Shown in pieces: positions 28,101 to 41,500 of a stretch of 64,000 bases of DNA; position 1 is the stretch's first letter, and every line of letters begins with the position of its first letter. Source of the stretch: Unio delphinus (taxonomy: Eukaryota > Mollusca > Bivalvia > Unionida > Unionidae); assembly GCA_029339505.1 (NCBI GenBank), contig JAQISU010000058.1, positions 1,304,001 through 1,368,000 of the forward strand, written 5' to 3'. The notes under the pieces were generated by a model, which did not search any database, was not told the origin of the DNA, and worked only from the letters and a program-made list of their open reading frames with translations. Position numbers and translations under genes: made by a program.

Positions 28101-29549
28101 AGTGAAGTATGCTGAGTATAACATGGATATGGATGAGGAACTCTTGCACATACTCCGTCTCAGGGACAATTGATTGTTAATTGTATGAGCACTGCATACC
28201 TTAAGTTTAAGCATTCTGGGGTAACTTTGGTCACAGATGAATAGAACCAGTGTTGCTTCAAGATCTGGAGTGAAAGGGATGCAATGTGACCTTCATCTGA
28301 CTCTGGAGGGCACACAAAATTTGAAGGGGGCAAATAATTGTCACCTTAGGGAACATATTGACAGATAAACAGACAAACATGTTTGTAAGTACAGCCCAAA
28401 ATCCTAACATAATACACACCCCCTAATCAATTTGAAGCAATTAACTGTTGGTGACTCTTGATTTGTAATAATTATATTCAATCTCATCAAATGTGTGGTA
28501 ATCAGCTAGTATAGCTCTGTGACAAAAATCAAGTATCATTCTCAAGGTCTAAATAGCAAATTATCAAAACATTCTCAATGTCCCAATAACAAACTGCATA
28601 ACAGACCAGTATCAAGAAAACGCTGATTGTAAGTAATCCCTTTTCTTTTCCCTGAAATGGCATCTTGATTCTGTGTCAAAAACCAAAAATTTTCAAACTT
28701 TTTGTAATGCTTGCTGCTCCTGATATGGAAAGTCTTGCAATGCATATCACTTGAAGGACTAATAATATTCTGTCATAATAATCTGAGACCTTACCTGACA
28801 GTACATCAAGACACTTGTTGGTAGGTGCACAAAGAAGGACTTGAGGCTTGGATCCTATTCCTGTATTAGATTTATTATTCCTCTGGGTAAACATGTAGCC
28901 CAGTCTAGCTGCCATCATTGATTTACCAGTACCAGGTGGCCCATTGATCAATGTAAAGGGCTCTGTAAGGGCAGCCAAAAGCGCTTGTTCTTGATTTGGA
29001 TTACACAAGGGCAGGCTTGTTGGCAATTTCATTAGATCTACCTCATCTTTGTACGTTACTGACAAGCAAAAAGGTAAACATTATTAGCACCATACAGATA
29101 TGACATACAATGTACTAATAGGTAAATATTATTAGCACAGTACAGGTGTAAAATGACTTATGATGTACAAGTAGGTTAATATTAACACCAACAGGTCTAA
29201 TATGATTTGAGGTATACAAGTACGTTAATATTAGCACCATACAGGTGCTATACAAGTACCACAACCAAGAACAGCAATTCAAAAAGAGTTTTCAATACTC
29301 TGGTACAGTTCTGTGGGATAAGCTTCCACTACATGTAAAAGTGGCTGAAAATATTACAGTATTTAAGAAGAGACATCATGAGAATGCATGTTTCTAATAG
29401 ATAATGGAATTTAGTATTTTAATAATAAACATGTTAAAATAAACACTACTTATCGCTATCTTCATATAATGTGCATTGTTATACTCTCATTAAGAGGGCC
29501 TCAAGAGAGAAAAGTGCTTGACTAATGAGTCACCCTCTATATAAAAAAG

Positions 29550-29598
<49 letters not shown>

Positions 29599-32500
29599 CA
29601 GCTTACATATTATAATACAGCTTACAATGTACAAAAAAGTTATTATTAGAACCGTACAGATGTGACTTGTGGTGTACATGTGTATATTCTAGTAATACTG
29701 GTACACATTTAATAATGACATGTGTGTAAAATAATTCTGGTACTCGTTGAATAATGACGTGTGTTAAATTATTTGGGTACACATTTAATAATAATGTGTT
29801 TGTAAAGCAATTCTGGTACACTTTTTAATACACACTCATGATATGAATGAAATACTGGGTTTAATTCCCTGGCTTGGAACTTCAATTTCTGAAATTCAAT
29901 GGGGTATTTTGTGAACACTGCAAATAGAAGACAAATTTGTCCTACCAGCCCGAGTCTTATCATCAAGATGTTCATCTGAATGTATCAAACAGCTTAGTGA
30001 TCAAGACTAATTCAGTTTGAGTTCCATTATATTGTTCTGTCTGTCTGAGTGATTATCTTGGTGATTAAGTTATACCATTTCAAAAATGCATGGAACATCT
30101 GGAACTTTAACTCAAGTTAACATTGATCAAATATACAACACAAGCAACATGATGATATCCTGTATGCTTTGATCTAAACTGTTTAGCATTAAAAATGTCT
30201 TTAGTTGATTGTTTTACATAACATACACAAATGTGTTGCTTATTTGGAATGTCTGAGCATTGTTTGGACTAATATGTGTGCCAAAAGGTTATTTAGTTAG
30301 TGTTAAAATACAGCCAAACAAAGAGTAATTAGACAGTGAAGATTTATTAACAGCAGTTGACAAAACTTTATCACATAGCATTTTCAGTCTGTAACTTACC
30401 ATTGGCAACTGGATTTCTTCCAACAGCAATGTCTTTAGCCAATGAAGAGGCTTTTGTTAGGGACCGCACTGCATAATCTACATTTCTGTCAGGACCAAAG
30501 AAAAGGCCATCAAAGTAAAAATTAGAATGTACTTTACTAATTTGTTTGCCAATGGAAAATCTGATTTGTCCCAAAGAAAGAATTAAAAAATTTTAACACT
30601 CGTTTTACCGACCATGTACAGAAAATCTTTTTGTATAAACATGTGCACTGTCACATCTGCAAATTAAATGTTGAGCATGCAAAACAGTAAAATTTATATA
30701 AAGTTTTTCTGCTGTATTATGACTGGTTATTATGTGGACAATATCAATAGCATGTATTTTCATACTGATAGTATTCTAACTGGTTATTATGTGGACAATA
30801 TCAATAGCATGTATTTTCATACTGATAGTATTCTAACTGGTTATTATGTGGACAATATCAATAGCATGTATTTTCATACTGATAGTATTCTAACTAAAAT
30901 ATTTCTAAAGATGCGTAAACTTGAGGGGCATATTGTCAGACTATTTTTTTAAATAACAATGTTTGTAACAAAGAAACATTTTTGTCATGATTAGGATGTT
31001 ATCTTTCTGGCAACTACAACATAAAATTTTCTTATTTCTGTATTGTAAATAAACAAAATCAGAAAACAAGAGACACAAAAAGGTCTAATATTACTCATCT
31101 AGCTTACATAACAACTGACTTGTCAATTAAAACGGTTTAAACAGTACTGCATTACAAAGACACAAACCAAAGTAAATATCTCCCAACCTTTATATCATGT
31201 CAGTTATACTTATTGTGATAAAAACTGATTACAAAGATAAGGCAAAGAATGCAAAGTCTCTTGTTCATCCAATGTTTCAATGATTTAAACCTACTTTCAA
31301 AGCTTTACCGAAATAGTTAAGAATACGGTCTCTGGAGCTAGAAAGAAAAGAAACTCAGTTAACCATATGCAGATCATTATGGACAAATCTCACTTACAAT
31401 AAAACTCAATCATCATATAACCCAAGATGATATAAGCTCATCTGTTAAGGCAAAGTTCAAAAAACAAACTTTTGTCTAGGGTGAAAACAACTAGGCCATT
31501 CAGATAGAAATTACTTTATAAATCTTGTACCCATCCAACATCTTCATGACAAAAGACCATTTAACAGCCAATCAGATGCAAGATCACATCATTAATATGC
31601 AAGACTTTGCATCAGCAGTCATCTGAAATCTTGATGCAAGTCTATTTACGAAGTCTGATTAAGATCCTAAACAAAATACCATCATTTAAAGAGGGTTTAA
31701 AGGGCTTTAGACCACTCGGCCACTCGGCACCCCACCATCATTAAAAGAGGTAAATATACATGCAGGTGTTCCTCATAAAAATAAAATTCATCTTGAGAGG
31801 ATATTAGCCTATTTATCAGGCATAATTAAACTTGGGTCAAAAATAATCTCGAGTGGTTAGAACATCAGCCAATTAGATGTGACATCACCTCCATAGGATG
31901 GGTAACGTGCAAATCCAACCAGATGCAAGAAGACTTGATCAAAGAGCATGGATCTAGTCCATTACCAAACCCGTCATAGAAAAAAACTTAAATATGTCCT
32001 GTAGAAATCTGGAAGTAACATAAAACAGACTTACCTATCATGTGGAGTCTTCATAATCAGTTCCAGGGTACATGGTAAATCTTTGCCTCCCATATTCACT
32101 AGCAACTGTTGTGGAAGTGGAACACTACTCTGGTTCAACTGTATGATTATTTTCAGCTTTCCACCATTGAACTGGGACACTGAAGTTATCATGCAATGGC
32201 CCACCCAGCACACAGGAACACCGTTATTCACAATAACTGCTATACTGTCATTAAGGACTGGGTCATCCGGAAGTTGAAGACCATCATAACGTACACAACA
32301 GTAGTCCATGAAATAACTCGCTAGAAGATCAGAGTTGCTCGGATGAAAAATTTCTTCCAAAGAAATTTCATGAGAAAATTTTATTTGCCTCTCTTTGAGA
32401 AATGAAATTGGCAGGACAAGCGAAGCTATATGTGTAGCTCCATTATCAGATTGTTGGACACTCCATTCAATGCTGACATTATGAATTATTACAGACTCTC

Positions 32501-35500
32501 CATACAACACAGCTGCACATGCTGCTTCCATGTTTAACAATGGAAGCCAACTAGACTGGTAGGTCTTCTCATCAAGGTAAGTACTTGTAACTTGAGAAAT
32601 AGATTTATATGCAAAGCAATGCACAGGATTACGATGATGTTCTAGACAAATACTCAGCCTTGGGGTAAGATTCAGTAACTGAAGCATAGGTATCAATATT
32701 CCTTTGTACATTTGTGCTGACACCTGTATCTGGATTACAGAGCTTTGATGAATATCCATGGAAAACTCTGACCTGTGTTTTATCTTTCCATCTACCAAAA
32801 CATCTGAAGAAATATCGTTGACATAATTAGCTCCTGACGCTGGATTCTTTACATTATTCTTAACCAATGCTACAGCACTACTCAACTTCTCTAGATTGCT
32901 TTCCCTAATGGCCATTAGAAACTTCTGCCAATGATAGGCTTGAATCTTGAGGATCAAGCGATCAGGGTTTAACACTCCACTATGGGAACTTTGATACAAA
33001 GTTGCTGACTGTGCATGCTGAAGATCATAGACACGCTGATGCCACTTCAAAGAGACCGAGTCGACAGATTTGACCACAACATTACTTGGACACAAATGCT
33101 CAAGAGGAATTGATCTCTGGCTAGACGGTATATCTGGAACTGTTGGAAATAGGACCTTCAGGGTACCATCAGTTACAGAATCAACAACAGCATTAACAAC
33201 TAATGGTCGTGCTCGCAGTGCAGAACTCAGGTTCAAAGAATGGACTTCATTTTCATATAATCTGGCTGTAGTAAAGACTCCTGTGAGACTGAAACAGATT
33301 CTGTGAACATCAATCTCAGAATACGGTGCTGGTCTAGAGTCTAGGTAGGCTGTTAGAAATCTCTGTGTGACGATGTCAAAATAACGGTGCAATGGACTAG
33401 TGAAATGGGTAAATGGAGACAAGTTGATAGAGTAATGACTCTGTTCTTTGTCAGAGAGGCTGCCTGAACAGGCATACTTAGAACAACTCTGTATTCCACG
33501 CAGATTAAGCTGTGCCACGGTTAACTGAGGATGGTTCTTGACCTCCACAATAATATTTTGGACATGATAGAAGTCCGCTGAATCTGAAGCTTGAACCAGT
33601 GTCTCCCATAAGTATGAATCAATATCAAATGTGTCTCGCACTTTGATATTTCTCCGCTTTATAAATGTTGCAATACAGGTGCAAGCCAGGCGACAATTAC
33701 AGACAGCCATGTCCTCAAGAAAGGGCTTTGTTAGTGCTATGGAGTTAACAGCATCTGCAGCAAATTTCCGTTTCCATTCATCCAGTTTTACTTCATTTGG
33801 GGGACTCTGATGACAAAGTGGGGTACATGATGGGAATTGCTGTAAAATCAATAGTGCTACCTGATGATCAGTCATTATCTTTATTTCTTGCACAAGCTGG
33901 TGTGAGGCAGGGGTAAGTCCTGCCTCATTGTCCATGTCATGATAAATGTAGGCATTTCCAAGGCGCACCTTTCTCCAGATCATTGCTATCTGATACAAAC
34001 AGAGTATGCAACTTTTAAGATAATCATTTTGTGCATTTGGATCTTGAAGGATTTCCTCTGCTTCTTGATAAGTGAACCTTCTCTTGGACTGAATGATTCC
34101 CTTGGTTGGTTGAACATCAGTTATCTCCCCTGAATGCTGTACAGTCATCAAAATAGATAGTGTCAAATGATCAACATTAGGCTTTAAACTACAGAGATCT
34201 TTGGAAAGTCGTGGTGGAAGCATATGTATTGGTTCATGATTCATTGGATAAAGAGATATTCCCCTATTAATGGCTTCCTGGTCAATGCAGCTATTTTTAG
34301 GCACAAAGTAGGCAACGTCTGAAATGTGGACACCAATGAGATAGCATCCATCCTCCTTTTGTGAAATACTAAATGCAGTAGCAAGGTCTTCGGCTGATGG
34401 TGAATCAATAGTGAATGTCCAGTCATTTCTCAGATCTACACGTGATGAAATTACACTGGCAGGTAACTGATAATTGACTGGATATAGCTGACTGACTTCA
34501 GCATAAAGTGCTGGGCTGAAATTTTGTTCAACATAATGCACCCTGTTCAAGATCTGCATACCACTGTTAATGGTATCTCCTGCTGGAAGGACCCCAATAA
34601 CAATTCCAACTGGTGACTGGAGACTAGGCTCCCACTGTAGATACAGAACTACATACAACCTGGAAGTAGGATTTACAGGATCAATTTTATCAAAGTGGCT
34701 GAAATTAATGCTTGTGGTTGTGAGTTTATAAACACAGACATTGCCTCGTTTAGCTCGCTGCACGCTGGACTTTGTCACAAGGTTATAAATAGGTGGGATA
34801 CCCTGGTTAAGAGGCAACATCCTTCCTGTGCTACCTGATTCCACGATACACAAGAATAGATGGTTATTAGGATCTATAAATCTCTTCAGCACACCAATCA
34901 CTTGTCCTTGAACTGATGTTGAATTCTCATTCTGTCTCTCTGGGGTCTCTACTTCGATATCTAAAACTTCTACTACAGCTTCATCGTTATGAAAAGCTTG
35001 TCCACATCTGGCTCGATTATTCAACTGGATCTCACTAAATGGAGACGCTTTGTCCAGGACTTCTGCATACATGCTAGTGAATGAGTCAATATGAATGAGA
35101 CAACGTTTGTATTTGTCTGGGTTATGCTTTATAAATTCCTGTAGCTCTTCCTCAGTGTAGTTTGTATATACATTTGACTCCCTGACTTCCTCTTCATGAG
35201 GAACAGGCCCATCCACTTGAGTGTACCATAAAATGGCATGACCAGCATTTTCATGAATCTTTATGCAGTCAACTCTTACTGGTATCTCCATGCCAGAACC
35301 ACTACCATTCACAACACCTTGCTTAGCCATCCTAACAAGTTGTATCATTATTTCTTCTGCATTCATTGCAACTTTCTGACTGGATGCTCCATTTCCAGCC
35401 TGTGGCTCCCTAGTAGCGACTGATGGTAGACCATTTAGTTTACTGATATTCTGATTTCGAGTCCAGACATCCGAGGTAGATGTCTCAGTAGGAGCCTCTC

Positions 35501-38500
35501 TTGCTGGTACTTGCCTGACTGCCTGTTGGCGCTGATTGGCAACCTGAAGCAATCTCTCTCTTGCTGGAGAGTTGAGAAGATTCTGTACCTGCTGCTTGAT
35601 TGAGTCTAGAGTGAGATTAGGAGGATACAAACTGTTCATGTTTTGACAATGTTTTAGATACACCCTCCAGACATTAACGCATTCTCCAATGGCACACAGA
35701 GCTACAGGGTCTCCTACTACAACCACAAGGGATTGTGCCCGTGTCAGAGCAGTGTTAAGAAGTTTACAATCAGAAAGGAAGCCAAAATCACCACTTTCGC
35801 CATCACATTCTGTCAAGCCAGTGTTTTGAACATGGGTTGCTTCAATCAGGTGACGTGTCCTCACAGTGGAAATGTACAGGGCACGGAACTCTTTACCTGA
35901 AAAGAAAAATTAATGAAATTATGTCATATTTTTTTTCTAGCAACAATGCATGATTATGAACGAGATCCTTGGCATGGCCTTTATGTCCAACTCATCCTGA
36001 CCCTTTGTTTGGGTGGCTGGTTGATTATATTTTTTTTTCTTCACAAGGCACTGTCAGTACATTATTGACTATATCATGGAAGGAAATGGAAACTAAAATG
36101 CAGACCTGCCAACCCTAACAAGACCATCTCAGTAAGGCAGTTGATTTTTTTTTTTCAGAATGTGCAGTTCAAAGCACCTGGTTCCCCGACTTATTCCAGT
36201 AGATCTAATATGAAACCCGGATGGAAATCAAACATGGATGAGCCACTTATCGGGATTTTATCACAACAATAATATAATGTATTTTTTGCTTTTAATCCGT
36301 AAGTCATATTTTAAGTATAATTTTTTAAGACTTACGGGAACTTCTTAAGGGTTGGCAGGTCTGCAAAATGCTTCTGTCAAGAACACAGAGATGTTACAGA
36401 CCAGGTTAGTGGACAGTTATTGAGCACACACCCCTCTGAATATGAATCAGATGCTCTACCAAACTGTTGTTGTTCACATCAATATGTATCCACATACCAA
36501 TTAACAAAGCCGATCACATATGCATGTGAACAGATGAAAATAGATGCCAGTGATTCAGTTTTCTCAACACAAATACAGAGCTGATAACCCACCAGACTCA
36601 CAATTAATGAAAAGAGAATAAAAGTTGGTGAATTTGGAACACAGTGAAAAAATTGAAACCATGACACTAGCTCCATTCACTTTGATAGTCAGTACTGCAT
36701 TATATGAAAATCCCAAAATAAAAATAACACATTATTTAACTGATTACAAGAACAAATTTATTTGCAGCTAAATTTACTAATATACACAAATTTCACACTA
36801 TTTGTCATATGATGCTGTGGCGGATTTGAATTTCTTCAACTGGGGCTATGGTAAATTTGCTTTCAAAACAGATCAGGCATCTTGCAGCAACTAGGGAAGC
36901 ACTAAAGTTTGTCTTATTTCTCCTCACAATAGGAAACACTCTTTATCTCTCACTGTTTTTGATCTCCAACTGAGAAAGGCAGGTTATGTTCAACAAGAAA
37001 ACTCACAAAGAATGCTTTAAGCATTGGTAGCCTGCAGGACCTGAGAATGTGGCTTAAAGTACTCCAGAGCTGAAATCTGTGGGGGTTGCTCTTCATTTTC
37101 TGAAAATCCATGATTTTTGATAACAGTGGGCTTTATCACATTTTTCTACCACAGGGACTCATATCATTACTTACAATTTCTCTTTCTTACATGTACTATA
37201 TAATAATATTAGTATATAGTACATGCATGACAGGTAAATTGTAACAACACCTGTGCACATACATTCCCAAATTTTAAAATTTAAAGATTACTACTGTGCA
37301 AAAAGCTTTATGGCTGAATGAAAGGCCAATATTTGGTATACTCCAATCTATGCTTCACTTTTGTGGAATACATACAATTTTCCTTGGAGGTGAAAATATT
37401 TTAAGCATATCATAGCTTAATTAATAAATGGTATTAATCAGAAGATGAAATGTTGAATGGTAAATGATTAATCTGGTTAGTGCATGCACAGAAAAATAAG
37501 AACTCTAGAAAATGATGATATACGCTAATTATTCAATATCAAAAAAATTCATACACTCGAAGAAGAGTCTGGTTTTAAAAAATTACAGTTTCTATGAGTA
37601 TGTACAGGTGCCATTTAAAAAAATAATCAGCTAGGCTCCTGTTTTTCTCAGAGTATTTGTCAAACTTCTGTTCTAAATATAGATTAATTACTTTACAATG
37701 CTTGCTACTGGGCAAACTTAACAATTACATATAGTTCTGTTAGCAACATGACTAGCAATACAGGACTTTTATTAGCATCAGGGATCACTGCTGATATTGC
37801 AACTAGTACTTAAATGAATCAAAGTCATTTTATTCCCTATTTGAGGTGATTGAGATTGAGCATGAATCTATGAATCGCTATTGAGAGTTGTGAACTGAGG
37901 GTTGGTAGGTCTGCAAATATATATGCTCATAACCTGAAATATTAAATAGTCAAGAAAAATTATTAACCCTGACAGTTTATGCAGTTGATTGTCAAAGATG
38001 CTAATTTAAAGGCAATTCACTCACAAATAGACACCACCAATACACAGATGCTATTATAAAGGCAAGTCAATCACAAGTAGACACCACCAATGCACAAATT
38101 ATTGAACAGAAAAGATGTTGTTAAGAAAACTCTGCCAGTGAGATCATTTGGTAAAGTACATGACATGGAACAACCCAATTTGTAAATCAAAATATGCGTG
38201 TTGAAGTATTACTCATTGTTGCCTTAAATGAAGTAGCTTTCTTTCTTTGTAGCTGGGAGAGGGACTATCTTAAATTGTATAATACTTACCTGTTACTATT
38301 TTACTGCTTTCTTTTTCTAGTATTTCCAGTCACCAGTACATGTATTCCATCCTTGAGGAAGTATTGCATGGTCCAGAATAAAAAGAACATGATACCAGTC
38401 TGACTCCTTTATCATTACCAACAAACAGAATACCTGCCTCTTTTGATTTGGACTTATAATAGTTCAGGACATCAGGATGGGTGGGAGAATAGGATCAATG

Positions 38501-41500
38501 CAACAGTAGCAGGTTAAATAATTAAACGTAGCAGATATTAATAGCAGTCATAGATTACTTGTTACTAAAGCCTTTTCTGAATTTTCCATTTAGTAGACAG
38601 GCTCATGGCCAGCATAAGATTTGATATACCTAATAACTGCACTTACCCTTAAGTATGAGTGCACACTACTGTCTTCAGGTAGAAGGATGTATCACATGCT
38701 ATTCTACAACTATAGGACCCAACAAAAAATGTCATCACTTTGGTGCATCAAAGACTGAAGGTAAAAGGAGAGGGTATGTGAGACAGCCAGAAGGCAGTTC
38801 TCAAAACATTATCCAAAGAAGAGTGGTTCAATCAGGTCCAAGATGTATAAATGGCCCTAACTTCATGGTCACTGTTGGCATGGAAATAATCAGCAGTTGA
38901 CGAAGACAATTCATCTGGAAATTGCGGCCAATGAAATTAAATGCTTCAGATGTTCAAAGAGGTCATTTCAGTTATTTCATTAATTTCTTTATAGGAACCA
39001 AATAAACTTTAACGTCTTGATTTGAAAAGAGTCTATCATGATCATTGTCAGTACAGACAAATGGGGATCTCAATCTCAATTGGAGCTATTGAAGGTAACT
39101 GCAAAGAAAGAGGAACAGAATCATTGTTACCACTGAAGCATAAACAATCCTCCACATGAAGACACAAAGCTCGCTCCTCACTGTCACTAATGAAAGCAAA
39201 ATTGTGAAGAAAAATAGCTCAAGAGTAAGATTCTAAATATCTAAAGAAAACATGCAAGATTCCATTTGGATTAGTGAGCAAGATACCTGTTTCTGAAACT
39301 CAAAGCACCTTTCAAGATCATTAAGATGATCTGACTAATTGGTGGGACTGTGAGCAAACTCAAGAACATTAGAAAGGGCTGCTGTACACCCCTAAATTTG
39401 GACAGAACATTCCCTTTCCTCGCAAAGAATGTGACTAGTCTGCATCTGCACTTAAAAGAGGAAAAATAGGACTACTGCATTTCCCACTGCACTAATTACA
39501 GTAGATTCTCCACTTGGCATTGTAAACCCTGGAAGCAGATTGTCTCCTGACCTATTGGATGATGCAGTGCAGATGGATGGATGTAAGGATACAATCTCAT
39601 TTTAAAATGCACTCTTATCTGGTACTGGAGGGAGCCTGTTGTTCAGCCTTGTACAGGACAAATCGACTAAGGTCCTCTGAATCTTCGTGGGGCAGTCAGA
39701 ATTACTGCAGTCTTTACTCCTCTTTTAATAATCAAAAACAATGGAGGAAATATGCATATCCACATTATCTCTCAGTTGATAAAAAGAGCATCTACAGTCC
39801 ATACTTCTTGGGTCATGGAAAAATGAATAAGAAATGTCAAACACTAATTGGCCCAAATGCATGAAGACCTGAGGGAAGGATCCTGGACAGAGAACAATGT
39901 ATGAAGAAAATGTCCTACCCTAATAATGAGTTGGCCAGGACAATGAACCGGCCCGGTATGTATCAGAGTTTAATAATACCAGATATTGGAGGTTTGCTTT
40001 AAGATATTCCCCTACCATGAGGCAAAGGTTAGGTGACTGTTCTCCCATGTCTGAGGTATATCGCAAGTAAATTGTCTCACATTCTCAAGATTGTGTGTCC
40101 ATGGATATAGTCTACTTACAAGTGGAAAGCACTGAGAATAGCTTTAATTTCCATGAGGTTGATATGAAAAGTCTTCTCTTACAGAATCCACATGCCACTA
40201 ACCATGCAGGCCCAGTAGTAAACTGGCATTGTAGCAGGTCCACTGCACCTTGAGTAGTCAGAGGAGCTGTAAGAAATTTCCTTGTGTATACAATGTCTTA
40301 AATGATGCTTTGTCCAATAAGAATGATATACATGGAGGTATAGAATAGGCCAAGGTCTCTCAAATAATTCAGTGCCTCTATCCATTAATGTTCCTACGAG
40401 GCAAATGTAGAAATCAAATAGCATGGAGGTATATAATCAGCCAAGGTAACAGGGTTATTTTAGTTGGGTTTCCATAGAGGGCACTGAATAATAAAGTGAA
40501 GTATGAACTTCATTATTCAGCAGAATGGCAAGCCTTGAGCGAGTTGAATACCACATGAAAATGTCTATTTCCTCACTCAACAGTAAATCATTATATTAAA
40601 ATTTAGTATCCATAAGTACCAATATTTTCCTACTAAATGTTTTCCAACCACTTTAAACACACACCCCTAACCCCAACAGATTTGCACAATTTGGGAGATT
40701 GATCTGTCCGGACATCTGGTGTCATAATGTCATTAAAATACAAATCCATACTTTCCAGGAAACATGGTGTGCATTTTACTCACAAGAAGTAGTACAATAA
40801 TTCCGCCAGTACTGACCACATGCAAGTTAAGTGAGTACTTCTAGAAGCATTGTAAAAAATGTAATTAATGAACTACTACCAACGTACTGCCTGATCTAGT
40901 CAAACAGTACTGCCATGCAATATGAAATTTTTTCAATGTAAGAACGAGTGTACTGAATGACTAATTACCTATTAAATGTAAATTCCCAAATTTGAAGAGA
41001 ATTAAATTTCAGAGCAATGATCGAGTAAGAAAACTCACTCAAGGATGGAAAGAATCCAAAGGGGTACTGTCAAAGCAAGTACTAGCATAGTCTAACTAAA
41101 ACACTAGGAGAAATATTTACTCTACAATTGGTTAAATTTTCAGAGCACTACTGTTTAATATGGTGCATTCTACAATGGAAAATCTGGGTCTATGACATCT
41201 GACTAGTGACTAGTGATTTCAAGTGAACAATGTAACAACTTTCCATAATGGTAGATCTGGGTTTATGAGGATTGTTTTACTAATGATTTCAAGTGAACAG
41301 TGTAATTGCATTCTACAATGTAAGATCTGGGTCTATGAGAATTGTTTTACTAATGTTCTCCAATCAACAGTGTAACAACATTCAACAATTGCTGACCTTC
41401 ATCTACATTGTTTAATATGGTGCATTCTACAATGGAAAATCTGGGTCTATGACATTTGACTAGTGATTTCAAGTGAACAATGTAACAACTTTCCATACTG

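Noticed and set aside
31308..31340. A mini-exon (acceptor CTTTCTAG, then [10 protein letters not shown], donor GTAAAG) between exons 9 and 10
   Set aside because: Its end phase cannot join any acceptor that keeps the downstream frame, whereas exon 9 joins exon 10 at 30485 directly with a strong acceptor and family-typical sequence.
39559..40424. Open frames of 81-101 codons as a separate gene in intron 8
   Set aside because: They overlap the opposite-strand or shifted-frame debris of the DIRS-like element and match no family.
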